Positions 1 to 7,863 are shown, counted from the first letter of the stretch. The stretch is 18,020 nucleotides of DNA from Pelomonas sp041914785 (GCA_041914785.1 JAYSCT010000096.1:1-18020), one strand, 5' to 3'. Notes: generated by a model from the letters alone, not told the origin. Program-made: numbers and translations.

Positions 1-1
1 G

Positions 2-670
2 GGCTACAAGCTCATCCTCGTGATGCCCGACAGCATGAGCATCGAGCGCCGCCGGCTGATGCTGGCCTACGGCGCCAGCTTCGACCTGACGCCGCGCGAG
101 AAGGGCATGAAGGGCGCCATCGCGCGCGCCAAGGAGTTGCTGGAACAGCACCCCGGCTCGTGGATGCCGCAGCAGTTCGAGAACGGCGCCAACCCGGCCG
201 TGCACGTGAAGACGACGGCGCAGGAGATCCTGCGCGACTTCTCCGACGGCCTGGATGCGCTCATCACCGGCGTGGGCACCGGCGGCCACATCACCGGCTG
301 CGCGCAGGTGCTCAAAAACGCGTGGCCGCAGCTCAAGGTCTACGCGGTGGAGCCCACCGCGTCGCCCGTCATCAGCGGCGGCCAGCCCAGCCCGCACCCC
401 ATCCAGGGCATCGGCGCGGGCTTCATCCCGGCCGTGCTGGACACGGCGCTGCTGGACGGCGTGATCCAGGTCGAGGCCGAGGCCGCGCGCGAATACGCCC
501 GCCGCTGCGCCCGCGAGGAAGGGCTGCTGGTGGGCATCTCCAGCGGCGCCACGCTGGCCGCCATCGCGCAGAAGCTGCCCGAGCTGCCCGCGAACGCACG
601 CGTGCTGGGCTTCAACTACGACACCGGCGAGCGCTACCTGTCCGTCGACGGCTTCCTGCCGCAAACCTGA
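2..670 (+). CDS. cysK: Cysteine synthase A, 3' part (5' end outside window)
   Basis: This is the C-terminal 222 residues of a pyridoxal-phosphate enzyme that makes cysteine from O-acetylserine and sulfide in the cytoplasm. The reading frame is open to the left edge (GYKLILVMPDSMS...), so the start and the PLP-binding lysine lie outside the window. Visible family marks are the phosphate-binding loop GTGGHITG, the stretch PHPIQGIGAGFIP, and GISSGA near the C-terminus, which are typical of fold-type II CysK proteins. Full-length members have about 300-325 residues, so roughly a third is missing. The stop is TGA at 668-670. The next gene is convergent, so this is the last gene of its transcript. 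The protein could be a CysM-like paralogue; CysK is preferred because of the GTGGHITG and PHPIQGIGAGFIP motifs. Confidence 0.9.
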   Translation, partial: GYKLILVMPDSMSIERRRLMLAYGASFDLTPREKGMKGAIARAKELLEQHPGSWMPQQFENGANPAVHVKTTAQEILRDFSDGLDALITGVGTGGHITGCAQVLKNAWPQLKVYAVEPTASPVISGGQPSPHPIQGIGAGFIPAVLDTALLDGVIQVEAEAAREYARRCAREEGLLVGISSGATLAAIAQKLPELPANARVLGFNYDTGERYLSVDGFLPQT

Positions 671-721
671 GCATCCAGTCGCGGGCCGAGCGCCGGGCCG
701 CTCCCAAGCCGGCCCGCCTGG

Positions 722-809
722 GGCGATGTGCTTGCAGCTCAATGCTGCAAGCATCGCCGTCCCCTCGGGGGACCGACCAGCCTTGCCCGCGTTCAGCGCG
801 GCAAGGCTG
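722..809. terminator. Cluster of three stem-loops between convergent genes
   Basis: Three hairpins follow each other in the gap between cysK and the FHA gene. The first pairs 722-727 with 753-758 and 730-737 with 745-752, with a 2-nt bulge and a 7-nt loop. The second pairs 759-764 with 768-773. The third pairs 778-787 (CAGCCTTGCC) with 800-809. None is followed by a clear T-run on either strand, so they are not textbook intrinsic terminators. They may block read-through or protect 3' ends of both convergent transcripts, or be a dispersed palindromic repeat. The stems are seen directly; the role is inferred. Confidence 0.45.
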
Positions 810-824
810 GGCGAGGGGCCTCAC

Positions 825-1820
825 TCACTCGCCCCCCAAGTCTTCCGCGTCAAAGCCCTCGTTGTCCTTGCGGGCCTGGCGCTGCAGCTCGGCCTTCAGG
901 GGCTTCAGCGACTCGATCAGGTCTTCCGGTGGCCGCGGCTTGGCGATGCGCAGCGCCGGCGGCGGCAGGCTGGCCAGGTAGGGCGGGCCGAAGAAGTACT
1001 GGTTCTCCATGCGTCCGGCCGCCTGCAGGCCCAGGCCCAGCACCAGCAGCGCGGCGATGCCGCCGTTCAGAATGCGCCGCGCGCCCGGCCACACCAGCCG
1101 CGCATGCCAGGCCACCAGCGCCGCGCCCAGCACCGGCAGCGCCACGGCATCCAGCGCCATCAGGCGCGGCAGCGAGAACGCATAGGCCACGGCCGGCAGC
1201 AGCCACTCCAGCGCCTGCAGCGAGACGATGACCAGCAGCGCACGGCGCAGGTGGGCCGTGAACGGGAAACGGTGCTGGAACAGCTGGCTGGCCAGCGACC
1301 ACAACCCCGCCCAGGCCAGCACGAAGGCCAGCGGCCACAGCAGCGGCGTGGCGTACTGGATCCAGCGCGAGTCGGCGTCCAGCTCGCTCCAGCGCTCCAC
1401 CCACTGCAAGCCCAGCATCACCGCCAGCAGCAGCGGCAGCAGCGCCCAGTGCCGCACGGGCTGCACGATGAGCGGCTGCTCCGGCGCCAGCGCATCGGCG
1501 CTGGTGCGCAGCCGCAGCGAGCAGCCGGCGAGCTGGAAGGCGCCCCCCGTGGGCAGCGCGGCCTCGTCGCCGGCGGCGAGGCGGCGGCCGGCGACCGAGC
1601 CGCCGTTGCGCGTGTCCAGCAGCTTGAGCTGCACGCGGCCGTCGGCATCCAGCCGCAGCTCGGCATGCTCGGCGGCGACATGCACGTCGTCCACGACCAC
1701 GTCGCAGACCGGCGAGCGGCCGATGCGCACGGGCCACTGCGTCACTCGCTGCACCAGCGCCACGCGGCCGTCGCGGCCCAGCACCTCGACGACGGCGGCG
1801 GCCGGCGCGGCGGGCCTCAC
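825..1820 (-). CDS. FHA-domain protein with C-terminal membrane region
   Basis: A protein of 331 residues. The N-terminal FHA domain spans about residues 10-108. It shows the phosphothreonine-binding signature: GRSPVCD at 34-40, the histidine of EHAEL near 52, and TRNGGS at 71-75. About four to five hydrophobic segments follow (roughly 123-140, 158-178, 192-212, 220-240, 253-268), then a charged tail. The product is therefore expected to be an inner-membrane protein with a cytoplasmic phosphopeptide-reading head. The chosen start is GTG at 1820, overlapping the upstream protease stop as GTGA; an AAGG lies a few bases upstream. A GTG six codons earlier is possible. It is the last gene of the coupled run. 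FHA domains usually pair with Ser/Thr kinases or type VI secretion, but neither is visible here, so the partner is unknown. Confidence 0.85.
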   Translation of the reverse strand: MRPAAPAAAVVEVLGRDGRVALVQRVTQWPVRIGRSPVCDVVVDDVHVAAEHAELRLDADGRVQLKLLDTRNGGSVAGRRLAAGDEAALPTGGAFQLAGCSLRLRTSADALAPEQPLIVQPVRHWALLPLLLAVMLGLQWVERWSELDADSRWIQYATPLLWPLAFVLAWAGLWSLASQLFQHRFPFTAHLRRALLVIVSLQALEWLLPAVAYAFSLPRLMALDAVALPVLGAALVAWHARLVWPGARRILNGGIAALLVLGLGLQAAGRMENQYFFGPPYLASLPPPALRIAKPRPPEDLIESLKPLKAELQRQARKDNEGFDAEDLGGE

Positions 1821-3190
1821 TTGGCCTTGCGATTCGTCCACGCGAAGCCCTCCAGGTAATGCGCCGCGAGCTTGAGCGCGTTGTCGAAGCTGACGCCGCG
1901 GGCGTCGAAGCGGCCCAGCGCGCCCTGCTCGGCCGCGTCCACCGTCGTCACGAGGATGCTGACGTCGTGCAGCCCCTCCAGCTTGCGGTAGGCCCGCAGG
2001 CAGACGACGGCGCGCAGCGGCAAGCCGCCACGGTCGACGAACTGCTCCTTGCAGAAGGGCGCGGTGCGCGACTTGTCGGGGCCGCCCAGGCGCTCGTTGC
2101 GGAAGCTGCTGGAGTACTGCCGCGCAAAGCGCAGCGCGCCCAGCTTGCTGCCGTCGTAGGCCTCGTGGGACATGTCCAGCCAGCCGGTCTGCAGGTTGCC
2201 GCCGACGAACAGCGCGTGGTCCATGCGGCACTGCGATCGCTCGAAGTCCAGGCCCTTGGTGTCGGCCGGCGTGCCGCGGCCCCAGCAGCGCATGAAGTCC
2301 TGCCGGGGCACCGGCAGGCGGTAGCGGTCGTGGTTGGCGCTTTCCCACGGCAGCGCGAGGAAGCGCGTCACCAGTTCGTCCTGGTACTTGGTGAGCTGGT
2401 CGCGCAGCCGGCCCCAGGCCGCCGTGCGGATGGGCTTGGCGTCTAGGCTGCGCTTGACGAGCGCGGCCGCGAACTCGCCCGGCACCAGGAAGCTGACCTG
2501 CTGTGCGAACAGCATCGTCGACACGTTGACGCCGACGACCAGGCCGTCCTCGTCCAGCACCGGCCCGCCGCTCATGCCGGGGTTGATGCCGCCGGCGTAG
2601 TAGATCAGCGGGTCGAAGCTGCGCTCGACCAGCCCGTTGTAGTTGCCCTCGACGACGGCGAACGCGACGTCATGCGGGTTGCCCATCGAGTAGATGCGCT
2701 CGCCCTTGGCCAGCGGTTGCTGAAGCGGCCGGAACGCCAGCGCCCCGCGGCCCTTGAGGCCGTTGTTGCCCTTGTCGTCGCTGACGGCGCGCAGCAGCGC
2801 CAGGTCGCGGCGGGCGTCGAAGTCCAGCAGCTCCAGCGCGCCGCTCTGGCCGTCGGTGGTCGCGTAGCGCAGCCGGTAGCTGTCGGGCTCCAGCGCGAAC
2901 TGGCTGATGACGTGGTAGTTGGTGAGCACATGGCCGTCGTCGCTGACGAGGAAGCCCGAGCCCACGGAGGCCTGGCTGTCCTGCGTCTTCAGCAGCGTGC
3001 GGATCTGCAGCAGCTGGCCCTTGCTGCGCTCGTACAGGCGGCGCGCACTGGCGGACACGACCGGCGGCGCGGCCGGCCGGGCCTCGCGCTGCCCCTCGGG
3101 CGCCGACGCGGCCGGCGACGGCTGCGCCGCGGCCAGGCCGGCCAGCACGGCCAGCGCCAGCCCCAACAACGGCTTCAAACAGGACTTCAT
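1817..3190 (-). CDS. Secreted trypsin-like serine protease
   Basis: A protein of 457 residues that starts with a signal peptide (MKSCLKPLLGLALAVLAGLAAAQ, cut near residues 22-23), so it should act in the periplasm or outside the cell. The chymotrypsin/DegP-like catalytic triad is visible: His93 in TNYHVI, Asp129 in RRDLALL, and Ser207 in GMSGGPV. No PDZ domain is recognisable. The roughly 200-residue C-terminal half has cysteines (MRCWGRG, SQCRMD, PFCKEQ, VVCLRAY) and no family I can name. The start is ATG at 3190, with GGAGG about 12 nt upstream. It shares one base with the stop of the DUF3025 gene (TGATG), and its own stop overlaps the FHA start. The pairing with an FHA membrane protein suggests an envelope process, but the substrate is unknown. 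Confidence 0.9.
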   Translation of the reverse strand: MKSCLKPLLGLALAVLAGLAAAQPSPAASAPEGQREARPAAPPVVSASARRLYERSKGQLLQIRTLLKTQDSQASVGSGFLVSDDGHVLTNYHVISQFALEPDSYRLRYATTDGQSGALELLDFDARRDLALLRAVSDDKGNNGLKGRGALAFRPLQQPLAKGERIYSMGNPHDVAFAVVEGNYNGLVERSFDPLIYYAGGINPGMSGGPVLDEDGLVVGVNVSTMLFAQQVSFLVPGEFAAALVKRSLDAKPIRTAAWGRLRDQLTKYQDELVTRFLALPWESANHDRYRLPVPRQDFMRCWGRGTPADTKGLDFERSQCRMDHALFVGGNLQTGWLDMSHEAYDGSKLGALRFARQYSSSFRNERLGGPDKSRTAPFCKEQFVDRGGLPLRAVVCLRAYRKLEGLHDVSILVTTVDAAEQGALGRFDARGVSFDNALKLAAHYLEGFAWTNRKAK

Positions 3191-3891
3191 CAGCAAGCGA
3201 CACCTCCCACCGCGGGCGCCGATGCTAGCCTGGGTTGGCGGAAGACCCGGTCGTCCGCGTAGAAGCCCCGTGACGCATTGGGCGCCCACCAGCCGGGGAT
3301 GCCCAGCACGGGCAGCGGCGGCAGCGCCGCGGGCGAGAGGTCGGCCGGCAGCCCCGGCGCGTCGATGTCGTCCACCCACAGCACGCGGGCGCACAGCGGC
3401 TTGCGGGGGTGCAGCAGCTTTTCCAGCAGCGCATGGCCCACGACCAGCGCACGCGCCTCGCGCCACAGCGCACGCTGCGTGAGGAACAGTGCCGGCCAGT
3501 CGCGCGCCTGCAGCGCGGCGCGCAGCGGCGCGGGGCCGGCGAGCAGCAGGCCGCTCTCGTCCAGCAGCGTCAGCGCGTCGCGCAAGGGGCCGCGGCGGCC
3601 GGGCGGCGCCGGCGGCGCGGCCACATGGGCCGCGTTCAGTGCTGCCTTGAACGCCGGGCAGCGCAGCCACACCAGGCCGTTGAACAGGTCGTGCGCGTTG
3701 TGCCGCGTGGGCACCCGGCCGGTGGCGGCCACGTGCTGCTCATAGCCCGTGGCCAGTGGCCCGGCGGGCTCGAAACGCGGATGTCCCAGCGCCGCGTGCA
3801 CCGGCTGCCCGGCCGCCAGCCGCTGCAGCACCGGCGCGGCCACGTCGCGGTAGGGCGCGAACCAGGGCGCCGACCAGTCCGGTGCGATCAA
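3190..3891 (-). CDS. DUF3025 family protein
   Basis: A protein of 233 residues that matches the DUF3025 family by its opening APDWSAPWFAPYR and the core HNAHDLFNGLVWLRCPAFKAALN at about 64-86. The family is common in beta- and gammaproteobacteria and has no established function. There is no signal peptide and no clear membrane segment, so it is probably cytoplasmic. The start is inferred as TTG at 3891. The reading frame is open further upstream, but that part lies in the NYN gene, and the family-like N-terminus begins right at this codon. The start overlaps the NYN stop (TTGA) and the stop overlaps the protease start (TGATG). An AGGTG lies about 13 nt before the start, which is weak. Translation therefore probably depends on ribosomes finishing the upstream gene. 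Confidence 0.85.
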   Translation of the reverse strand: MIAPDWSAPWFAPYRDVAAPVLQRLAAGQPVHAALGHPRFEPAGPLATGYEQHVAATGRVPTRHNAHDLFNGLVWLRCPAFKAALNAAHVAAPPAPPGRRGPLRDALTLLDESGLLLAGPAPLRAALQARDWPALFLTQRALWREARALVVGHALLEKLLHPRKPLCARVLWVDDIDAPGLPADLSPAALPPLPVLGIPGWWAPNASRGFYADDRVFRQPRLASAPAVGGVAC

Positions 3892-4973
3892 GTGGCGAAG
3901 CGCACCTGGGTGGGCTGCTTCTCGGGCTGCAGCTGGAACGCATGCGGATGCTTGCGGAACAGCCGCGTGGCCGGCGCGGACTTGGCCAGCAGCCCGGCGT
4001 CCTTCAGCGCCTTGCCCGCGGCGCCCAGGTCGTGCCACTGGCCGTCGATGAGCTTGGGCAGCAGCGCCAGCACGGCGTTGATCTCCTTGGCGGCGGCGAC
4101 CTGCGGGTCGTCCGTTGCGGCCGGCGCCGGTGCCGCGGCCTTGGCCGGCTTGGGCGCCGGCGCGGCAGCAGGCTTGGCGGCGGGCTTGGCAGGCGGGGCC
4201 GCCTCCACGGCGGGCTTGGCCTCGGCCTTCGCGCGCGGCTTGCGCGCGGCCTTGGCGGCCGGCTTGGGCGCGGCCGCCTCGGCGGGTGCAGGGGCCGCCA
4301 CCTCGGGTGTCGGCGCCACCGGCGCGGCCGAGTCCAGCACGACGGGCGCGGCGGCGACCGGGGCCTCGACCGGCACCGCGATGGCCGGTGCGGGCAGCGG
4401 CGCCGCCTCTTCGGCACGCGGCGGGCGCGGTGCCGGGTTGGCGCGCGGCACGTCGGCCTGCGGGCGGCCATTGCCACCGGCAGCGCGCCCGCCCCGGCGA
4501 CCACGGCCGCCGCCCGCGGCCTTGGCCGGTGCGGGGTCGCGCGCGGCGCGGCCGGTGCCGTGGGCCAGTTCGTTGAACTGGTCGTAGATCTGGATGACGC
4601 CATCGCCGGTCTTGCCGTACTGGCCGAAGCCGCGCAGCCAGGCGCCCTTCTCCCGCAGGCGCAGCACCAGCGGCGCGAAGTCGCTGTCGGACGACACCAG
4701 CACGATGACGTCGGGCCGCTCGGTGATGGCGATGTCCATCGCGTCGGCGGCCAGCGCGATGTCCGTCGAGTTCTTGCCGATGGCGAGGTTGACGATGGCG
4801 CGCAGGCCCAGGCGCTTCATGAAGGCCTGTTGGTGGTGGGCCTGCTCGGCATTGCAATAGGCGCGGCGGATGTGGGCGGTGCCGTAATCCTTGAACACCA
4901 TGTTCAGCGCCTGTTCGATGACGTCGGTGGCGACGTTGTCGAAGTCGACGAGGAAGGCGACTTTCTTGTTCAT
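3888..4973 (-). CDS. NYN-domain (LabA-like) protein with Ala/Pro/Lys linker
   Basis: A protein of 361 residues in three parts. Residues 1-135 form an NYN (PIN-like) domain with the expected acidic residues: Asp10 and Asp12 in LVDFDN, Asp71 in NSTDIAL, and Asp96/Asp98 in SSDSDF. NYN domains are metal-dependent RNA nucleases or nucleotide-binding modules. Residues 145-290 are a low-complexity Ala/Pro/Lys tract that resembles histone H1-like tails and should be disordered and basic. Residues 293-350 (INAVLALLPKLIDGQWHDLGAAGKALKDAG) look like the small helical OST-HTH/LOTUS module often attached to NYN domains and thought to bind RNA. The start is ATG at 4973, sharing one base with the pyrC stop (TGATG). 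Cytoplasmic RNA processing or decay is a reasonable inference; no target is visible. Confidence 0.88.
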   Translation of the reverse strand: MNKKVAFLVDFDNVATDVIEQALNMVFKDYGTAHIRRAYCNAEQAHHQQAFMKRLGLRAIVNLAIGKNSTDIALAADAMDIAITERPDVIVLVSSDSDFAPLVLRLREKGAWLRGFGQYGKTGDGVIQIYDQFNELAHGTGRAARDPAPAKAAGGGRGRRGGRAAGGNGRPQADVPRANPAPRPPRAEEAAPLPAPAIAVPVEAPVAAAPVVLDSAAPVAPTPEVAAPAPAEAAAPKPAAKAARKPRAKAEAKPAVEAAPPAKPAAKPAAAPAPKPAKAAAPAPAATDDPQVAAAKEINAVLALLPKLIDGQWHDLGAAGKALKDAGLLAKSAPATRLFRKHPHAFQLQPEKQPTQVRFAT

Positions 4974-6016
4974 CACGAGATCAGTTTCCAGTTCAGGGTT
5001 TCGCCGCCGCGCAGCGGCTTGAGCTGCGCCTCGCCGAAGGGCACGGCGCTGGGCAGCGTCCACGGTTCGCGCTTGAGCGTGACGGTGCCGGTGTTGCGCG
5101 GCAGGCCGTAGAAGTCGGGGCCGTGGTGGCCGGCGAAGGCATTCAGCTTGTCGAGCGCACCGATGCCCTCAAAGGCCTCGGCGTACAGCTCCAGCGCCGA
5201 CACGGCCGTGAAGCAGCCGGCGCCGCAGACCGAGTTCTCCTTCAGCTGCGCGGCGTGCGGCGCGCTGTCGGTGCCGAGGAAGAACTTGGGCGAGCCCGAG
5301 GCCGCCGCCTTCAGCAGCGCCTGGCGGTGCTCCTCGCGCTTGAGCACGGGCAGGCAGTAGTAGTGCGGGCGCAGGCCGCCGGTGAAGAGGGCGTTGCGGT
5401 TGTAGAGCAGGTGCTGCGGCGTGATGGTGGCGGCCGTGAAGCGGTCGCTGTCCGTCACGTACTGCGCGGCTTCCTTGGTCGTGATGTGCTCGAACACGAC
5501 CTTCAGCTCGGGCATGGCCGCGCGCAGCGGCGTCATCACGCGGTCAACGAACACGGCCTCGCGGTCGAACACGTCGATGTCGGCATCCGTCACCTCGCCG
5601 TGCACGAGGAACAGCAGGCCCTCGCGCTGCATGGCCTCCAGCGTCGCGTAGGTCTTGCGGATGTCGGTGACGCCGGCATCGCTGTTGGTCGTGGCGCCGG
5701 CCGGGTAGAGCTTCAGCGCGACGACGCCGGCATCCTTGGCGCGCCTGATCTCGTCAGGCGGCGTGTTGTCCGTCAGGTACATCGTCATCAGCGGCTGGAA
5801 GTCGCTGCCCGGGCCTTCCTCTGGCAACGCTGCCAGGATGCGCTCGCGGTAGGCCAGCGCCTGCGCGGCGGTGGTGACCGGCGGGCGCAGGTTGGGCATG
5901 ACGATGGCACGGGCGAACTGGCGCGCGGTGTAGGGCAGCACGCTGGCCAGCGCCGCCTCGTCGCGCAGGTGCAGATGCCAGTCGTCGGGGCGGGTGAGGA
6001 GGAGGGTGTCGGTCAT
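4973..6016 (-). CDS. pyrC: Dihydroorotase (class II, PyrC type)
   Basis: Dihydroorotase closes carbamoyl-aspartate to dihydroorotate, the third step of pyrimidine synthesis, in the cytoplasm. The product has 347 residues, close to the 348 of E. coli PyrC. Metal ligands and active-site residues can be placed: DDWHLHLRD (His14, His16), the lysine that becomes carboxylated at 102 in LKLYPAG, His139 in VHGEV, His177 in EHITT, and Asp250 in GTDSAPH. The substrate-binding MPNLRPPVTT is at 40-49. The start is ATG at 6016, overlapping the LysR stop as ATGA, with no clear ribosome-binding site. The stop overlaps the NYN start. A housekeeping gene inside a coupled run behind a LysR gene is unusual, and it may have its own promoter inside the LysR gene. 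Confidence 0.96.
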   Translation of the reverse strand: MTDTLLLTRPDDWHLHLRDEAALASVLPYTARQFARAIVMPNLRPPVTTAAQALAYRERILAALPEEGPGSDFQPLMTMYLTDNTPPDEIRRAKDAGVVALKLYPAGATTNSDAGVTDIRKTYATLEAMQREGLLFLVHGEVTDADIDVFDREAVFVDRVMTPLRAAMPELKVVFEHITTKEAAQYVTDSDRFTAATITPQHLLYNRNALFTGGLRPHYYCLPVLKREEHRQALLKAAASGSPKFFLGTDSAPHAAQLKENSVCGAGCFTAVSALELYAEAFEGIGALDKLNAFAGHHGPDFYGLPRNTGTVTLKREPWTLPSAVPFGEAQLKPLRGGETLNWKLIS

Positions 6017-6948
6017 GATGGGTCGGGATTGTCGTCGGCCAGATGGGTGCCGAGCAGCGCCACCAGCCAGTCCATGAACACGCGCACGCGGCGCGGGGTG
6101 TGTCGGCGCTGGCTCATGACGAGGTGGACGGGCAGCGGCGCCGGCTCGTGGCCCGGCAGGATGCGCACCAGCCGCCCCTCGGCCACCGCCGTGCGCAGGC
6201 CCACGCACGGCGCCTGCACGATGCCCATGCCGGCCAGCGCGGCGATCTCGTAGGCATCGGTGTGGTTCACGCTGACGCGCGCCGGCAGCGCCAGGCTGTG
6301 CGCGCGGCCGTCGGCGTCGGCCCAGTCGAAGCGCGGGTGGCGATCGGCCCAGGTCTGGCTGTAGTGCACCAGCTCATGGCCCTGCGTCAGCAGGTCGTCC
6401 GGCACCCGCGGCAGGCCGCGCGCGGCGAGGTAGGCGGGGCTGGCGACGTTCATCATGCGCAGCCGGCCCACGGGCCGCGCCACCAGCAGCGGGTCGTGCA
6501 CGGCGCCAACGCGCAGCACGCAGTCGAAGCCCTCTTCCACCAGGTCCACGCGCCGGTCGGTGCAGCTCACCTCGACCTGCAGGCCCGGGTGCGCGGCGAG
6601 GAACTCCGGCAGCGCGGGCAGCACCACGTCCAGCGCCAGCCGCACCGGCAGGTCCACGCGCAGCCGGCCGCCGAGCTGGCGGTCCTGCTGGAACAGCGCC
6701 TCGATCTCGCTGGCGTCGGCCAGCAGGCCGCGGGCACGCTCGGCCAGCAGCTCGCCGTCGGACGTCAGGCTGACGCGCCGCGTCGTGCGCAGGAACAGCC
6801 GCGTGCCCAGCCGCGCCTCCAGGTCGCGCACGACCTGGCTGACACGGCCCTTGGGCAGCCCGAGTTCGTCCGCCGCACGGCTGAAGTGCGCCAGCTCGGC
6901 GACCTGCAGGAAGACGCGCAACGAGGCGAGGTCCAGATTGGAATCCAT
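6013..6948 (-). CDS. LysR-family transcriptional regulator
   Basis: A protein of 311 residues with the standard LysR plan: a winged helix-turn-helix at about 8-65 (LRVFLQVAELAHFSRAADELGLPKGRVSQVVRDLEARLGTRL is spread over this region), a linker helix, and a periplasmic-binding-protein-like effector domain from about 90. The DNA-binding part most resembles the group near AaeR/DmlR-type regulators, but no effector can be inferred. The start is ATG at 6948. The gene is divergent from the SDR oxidoreductase gene across a 91-bp AT-richer gap, the classic LysR arrangement, so the SDR gene is the likely target along with autoregulation. Its stop overlaps the pyrC start (ATGA), so pyrC and the genes behind it may be co-transcribed with it. 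Confidence 0.93.
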   Translation of the reverse strand: MDSNLDLASLRVFLQVAELAHFSRAADELGLPKGRVSQVVRDLEARLGTRLFLRTTRRVSLTSDGELLAERARGLLADASEIEALFQQDRQLGGRLRVDLPVRLALDVVLPALPEFLAAHPGLQVEVSCTDRRVDLVEEGFDCVLRVGAVHDPLLVARPVGRLRMMNVASPAYLAARGLPRVPDDLLTQGHELVHYSQTWADRHPRFDWADADGRAHSLALPARVSVNHTDAYEIAALAGMGIVQAPCVGLRTAVAEGRLVRILPGHEPAPLPVHLVMSQRRHTPRRVRVFMDWLVALLGTHLADDNPDPS

Positions 6949-7039
6949 TCAATGCACAGTCAATTCATTATCGGCAACTTTATCCACTTCGGATCAAACA
7001 ATAAATTTCATGCCGTCCCCTCACCTCACGGAGCATTCC
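6949..7039. promoter_or_regulatory. Divergent LysR/SDR promoter region
   Basis: This 91-bp gap between divergent genes is clearly richer in A and T than its surroundings (for example 6954-6980 and 6996-7013), as expected for promoters. A GATAAT-like hexamer lies on the minus strand near 6968-6973 and could be a -10 element of the regulator. A CGGAG ribosome-binding site for the SDR gene lies at 7029-7033. TCAA-type repeats at 6952-6966 could belong to a LysR operator, but I could not find a convincing T-N11-A dyad. The region role follows from gene arrangement; the individual elements are tentative. Confidence 0.5.
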
Positions 7040-7798
7040 ATGACATCCACCCCCATCACCCTCATCACCGGCGGCAGCCGCGGCCTGGGCGCCAGCATGG
7101 CGCTGGCCCTGGCCCGCGACGGCCACGACGTCGTGCTGACCTACCGCGAGGCCGGCGCTGCCGCGGACGCGGTGGTCGCACAGATCCAGACGCTGGGCCG
7201 GCGCGCGCTCGCGCTGCCGCTGGACGTGACCGATGCGGCCCAGTTCCCGGCCTTCGTCGGCCGGCTGCGCACGGCGCTCGCCGGTTGGGGCGCGCACCAG
7301 CTCGACGGCCTCATCAACAACGCCGGCGCGGGCGCGCACGCCAGCTTTGCCGACACGACGCCCGACCAGTTCGACGCGATGCTGGCCATCCACCTGAAAG
7401 GGCCGTTCTTCCTGACGCAGGCGCTGCTGCCGCTGCTGGCCGACGGCGCCCGCGTGCTGAACATCTCCAGCGGGCTGGCGCGCTTCACCATCCCGGGCTA
7501 CGCCGCCTACGCGGCGATGAAGGGCGCGGTGGAGGTGCTGAGCCGCTACCAGGCCCACGAGCTGGCCGCGCGCGGCATCCGCGTCAACACGCTGGCGCCC
7601 GGCGCCATCGCCACCGACTTCGGCGGCGGCGCGGTGCGCGACAACGCGGAGCTGAACCGCTTCGTCGCGTCCGTCACGGCACTGGGCCGCGTCGGCGAGG
7701 CCGACGACATCGGCGGCGCCGCGGCCGCGCTGATGCGCCCGGGCGCGGGCTGGATCACCGGCCAGCGCGTGGAAGCATCGGGCGGCATGTTCCTGTGA
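7040..7798 (+). CDS. SDR-family NAD(P)-dependent oxidoreductase
   Basis: A protein of 252 residues of the classical short-chain dehydrogenase/reductase family. The cofactor-binding TGGSRGLG is at 10-17, NNAG at 93-96, the catalytic serine at 143/144 (NISSG), and the catalytic YAAMK at 157-161. The C-terminal substrate loop is followed by a family-like ending (ITGQRVEASGGMFL). A basic residue after the glycine motif (TYRE, 34-37) hints at NADPH use, but this is weak. The start is ATG at 7040, after CGGAG at about 7 nt. The longer open frame upstream is in the LysR region and is not coding. The substrate cannot be told from sequence. The divergent LysR gene probably controls it. Confidence 0.93.
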   Translation: MTSTPITLITGGSRGLGASMALALARDGHDVVLTYREAGAAADAVVAQIQTLGRRALALPLDVTDAAQFPAFVGRLRTALAGWGAHQLDGLINNAGAGAHASFADTTPDQFDAMLAIHLKGPFFLTQALLPLLADGARVLNISSGLARFTIPGYAAYAAMKGAVEVLSRYQAHELAARGIRVNTLAPGAIATDFGGGAVRDNAELNRFVASVTALGRVGEADDIGGAAAALMRPGAGWITGQRVEASGGMFL

Positions 7799-7863
7799 CG
7801 GAGTGGCATCCGGGACGCGGGGACCGCCCGTATAAACCGGTCACGCCGCCACCTGGAGATTCC

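Noticed and set aside
726..1859. Long + strand open frame across the FHA gene
   Set aside because: Its translation is Arg/Gln/His-rich and low in pattern, as expected opposite a high-GC gene; the minus strand has a clear FHA domain and stop-start overlap.
4100..4520. Repetitive GC-rich DNA as a possible repeat array or CRISPR
   Set aside because: The repetition comes from PAKA-type codons inside the NYN protein; units are irregular and there are no unique spacers.
3409..5111. Several long + strand open frames across the NYN and DUF3025 genes
   Set aside because: They encode Gly/Ala/Arg-rich low-complexity strings that mirror the Ala/Pro/Lys linker on the other strand; no domain and no ribosome-binding site.
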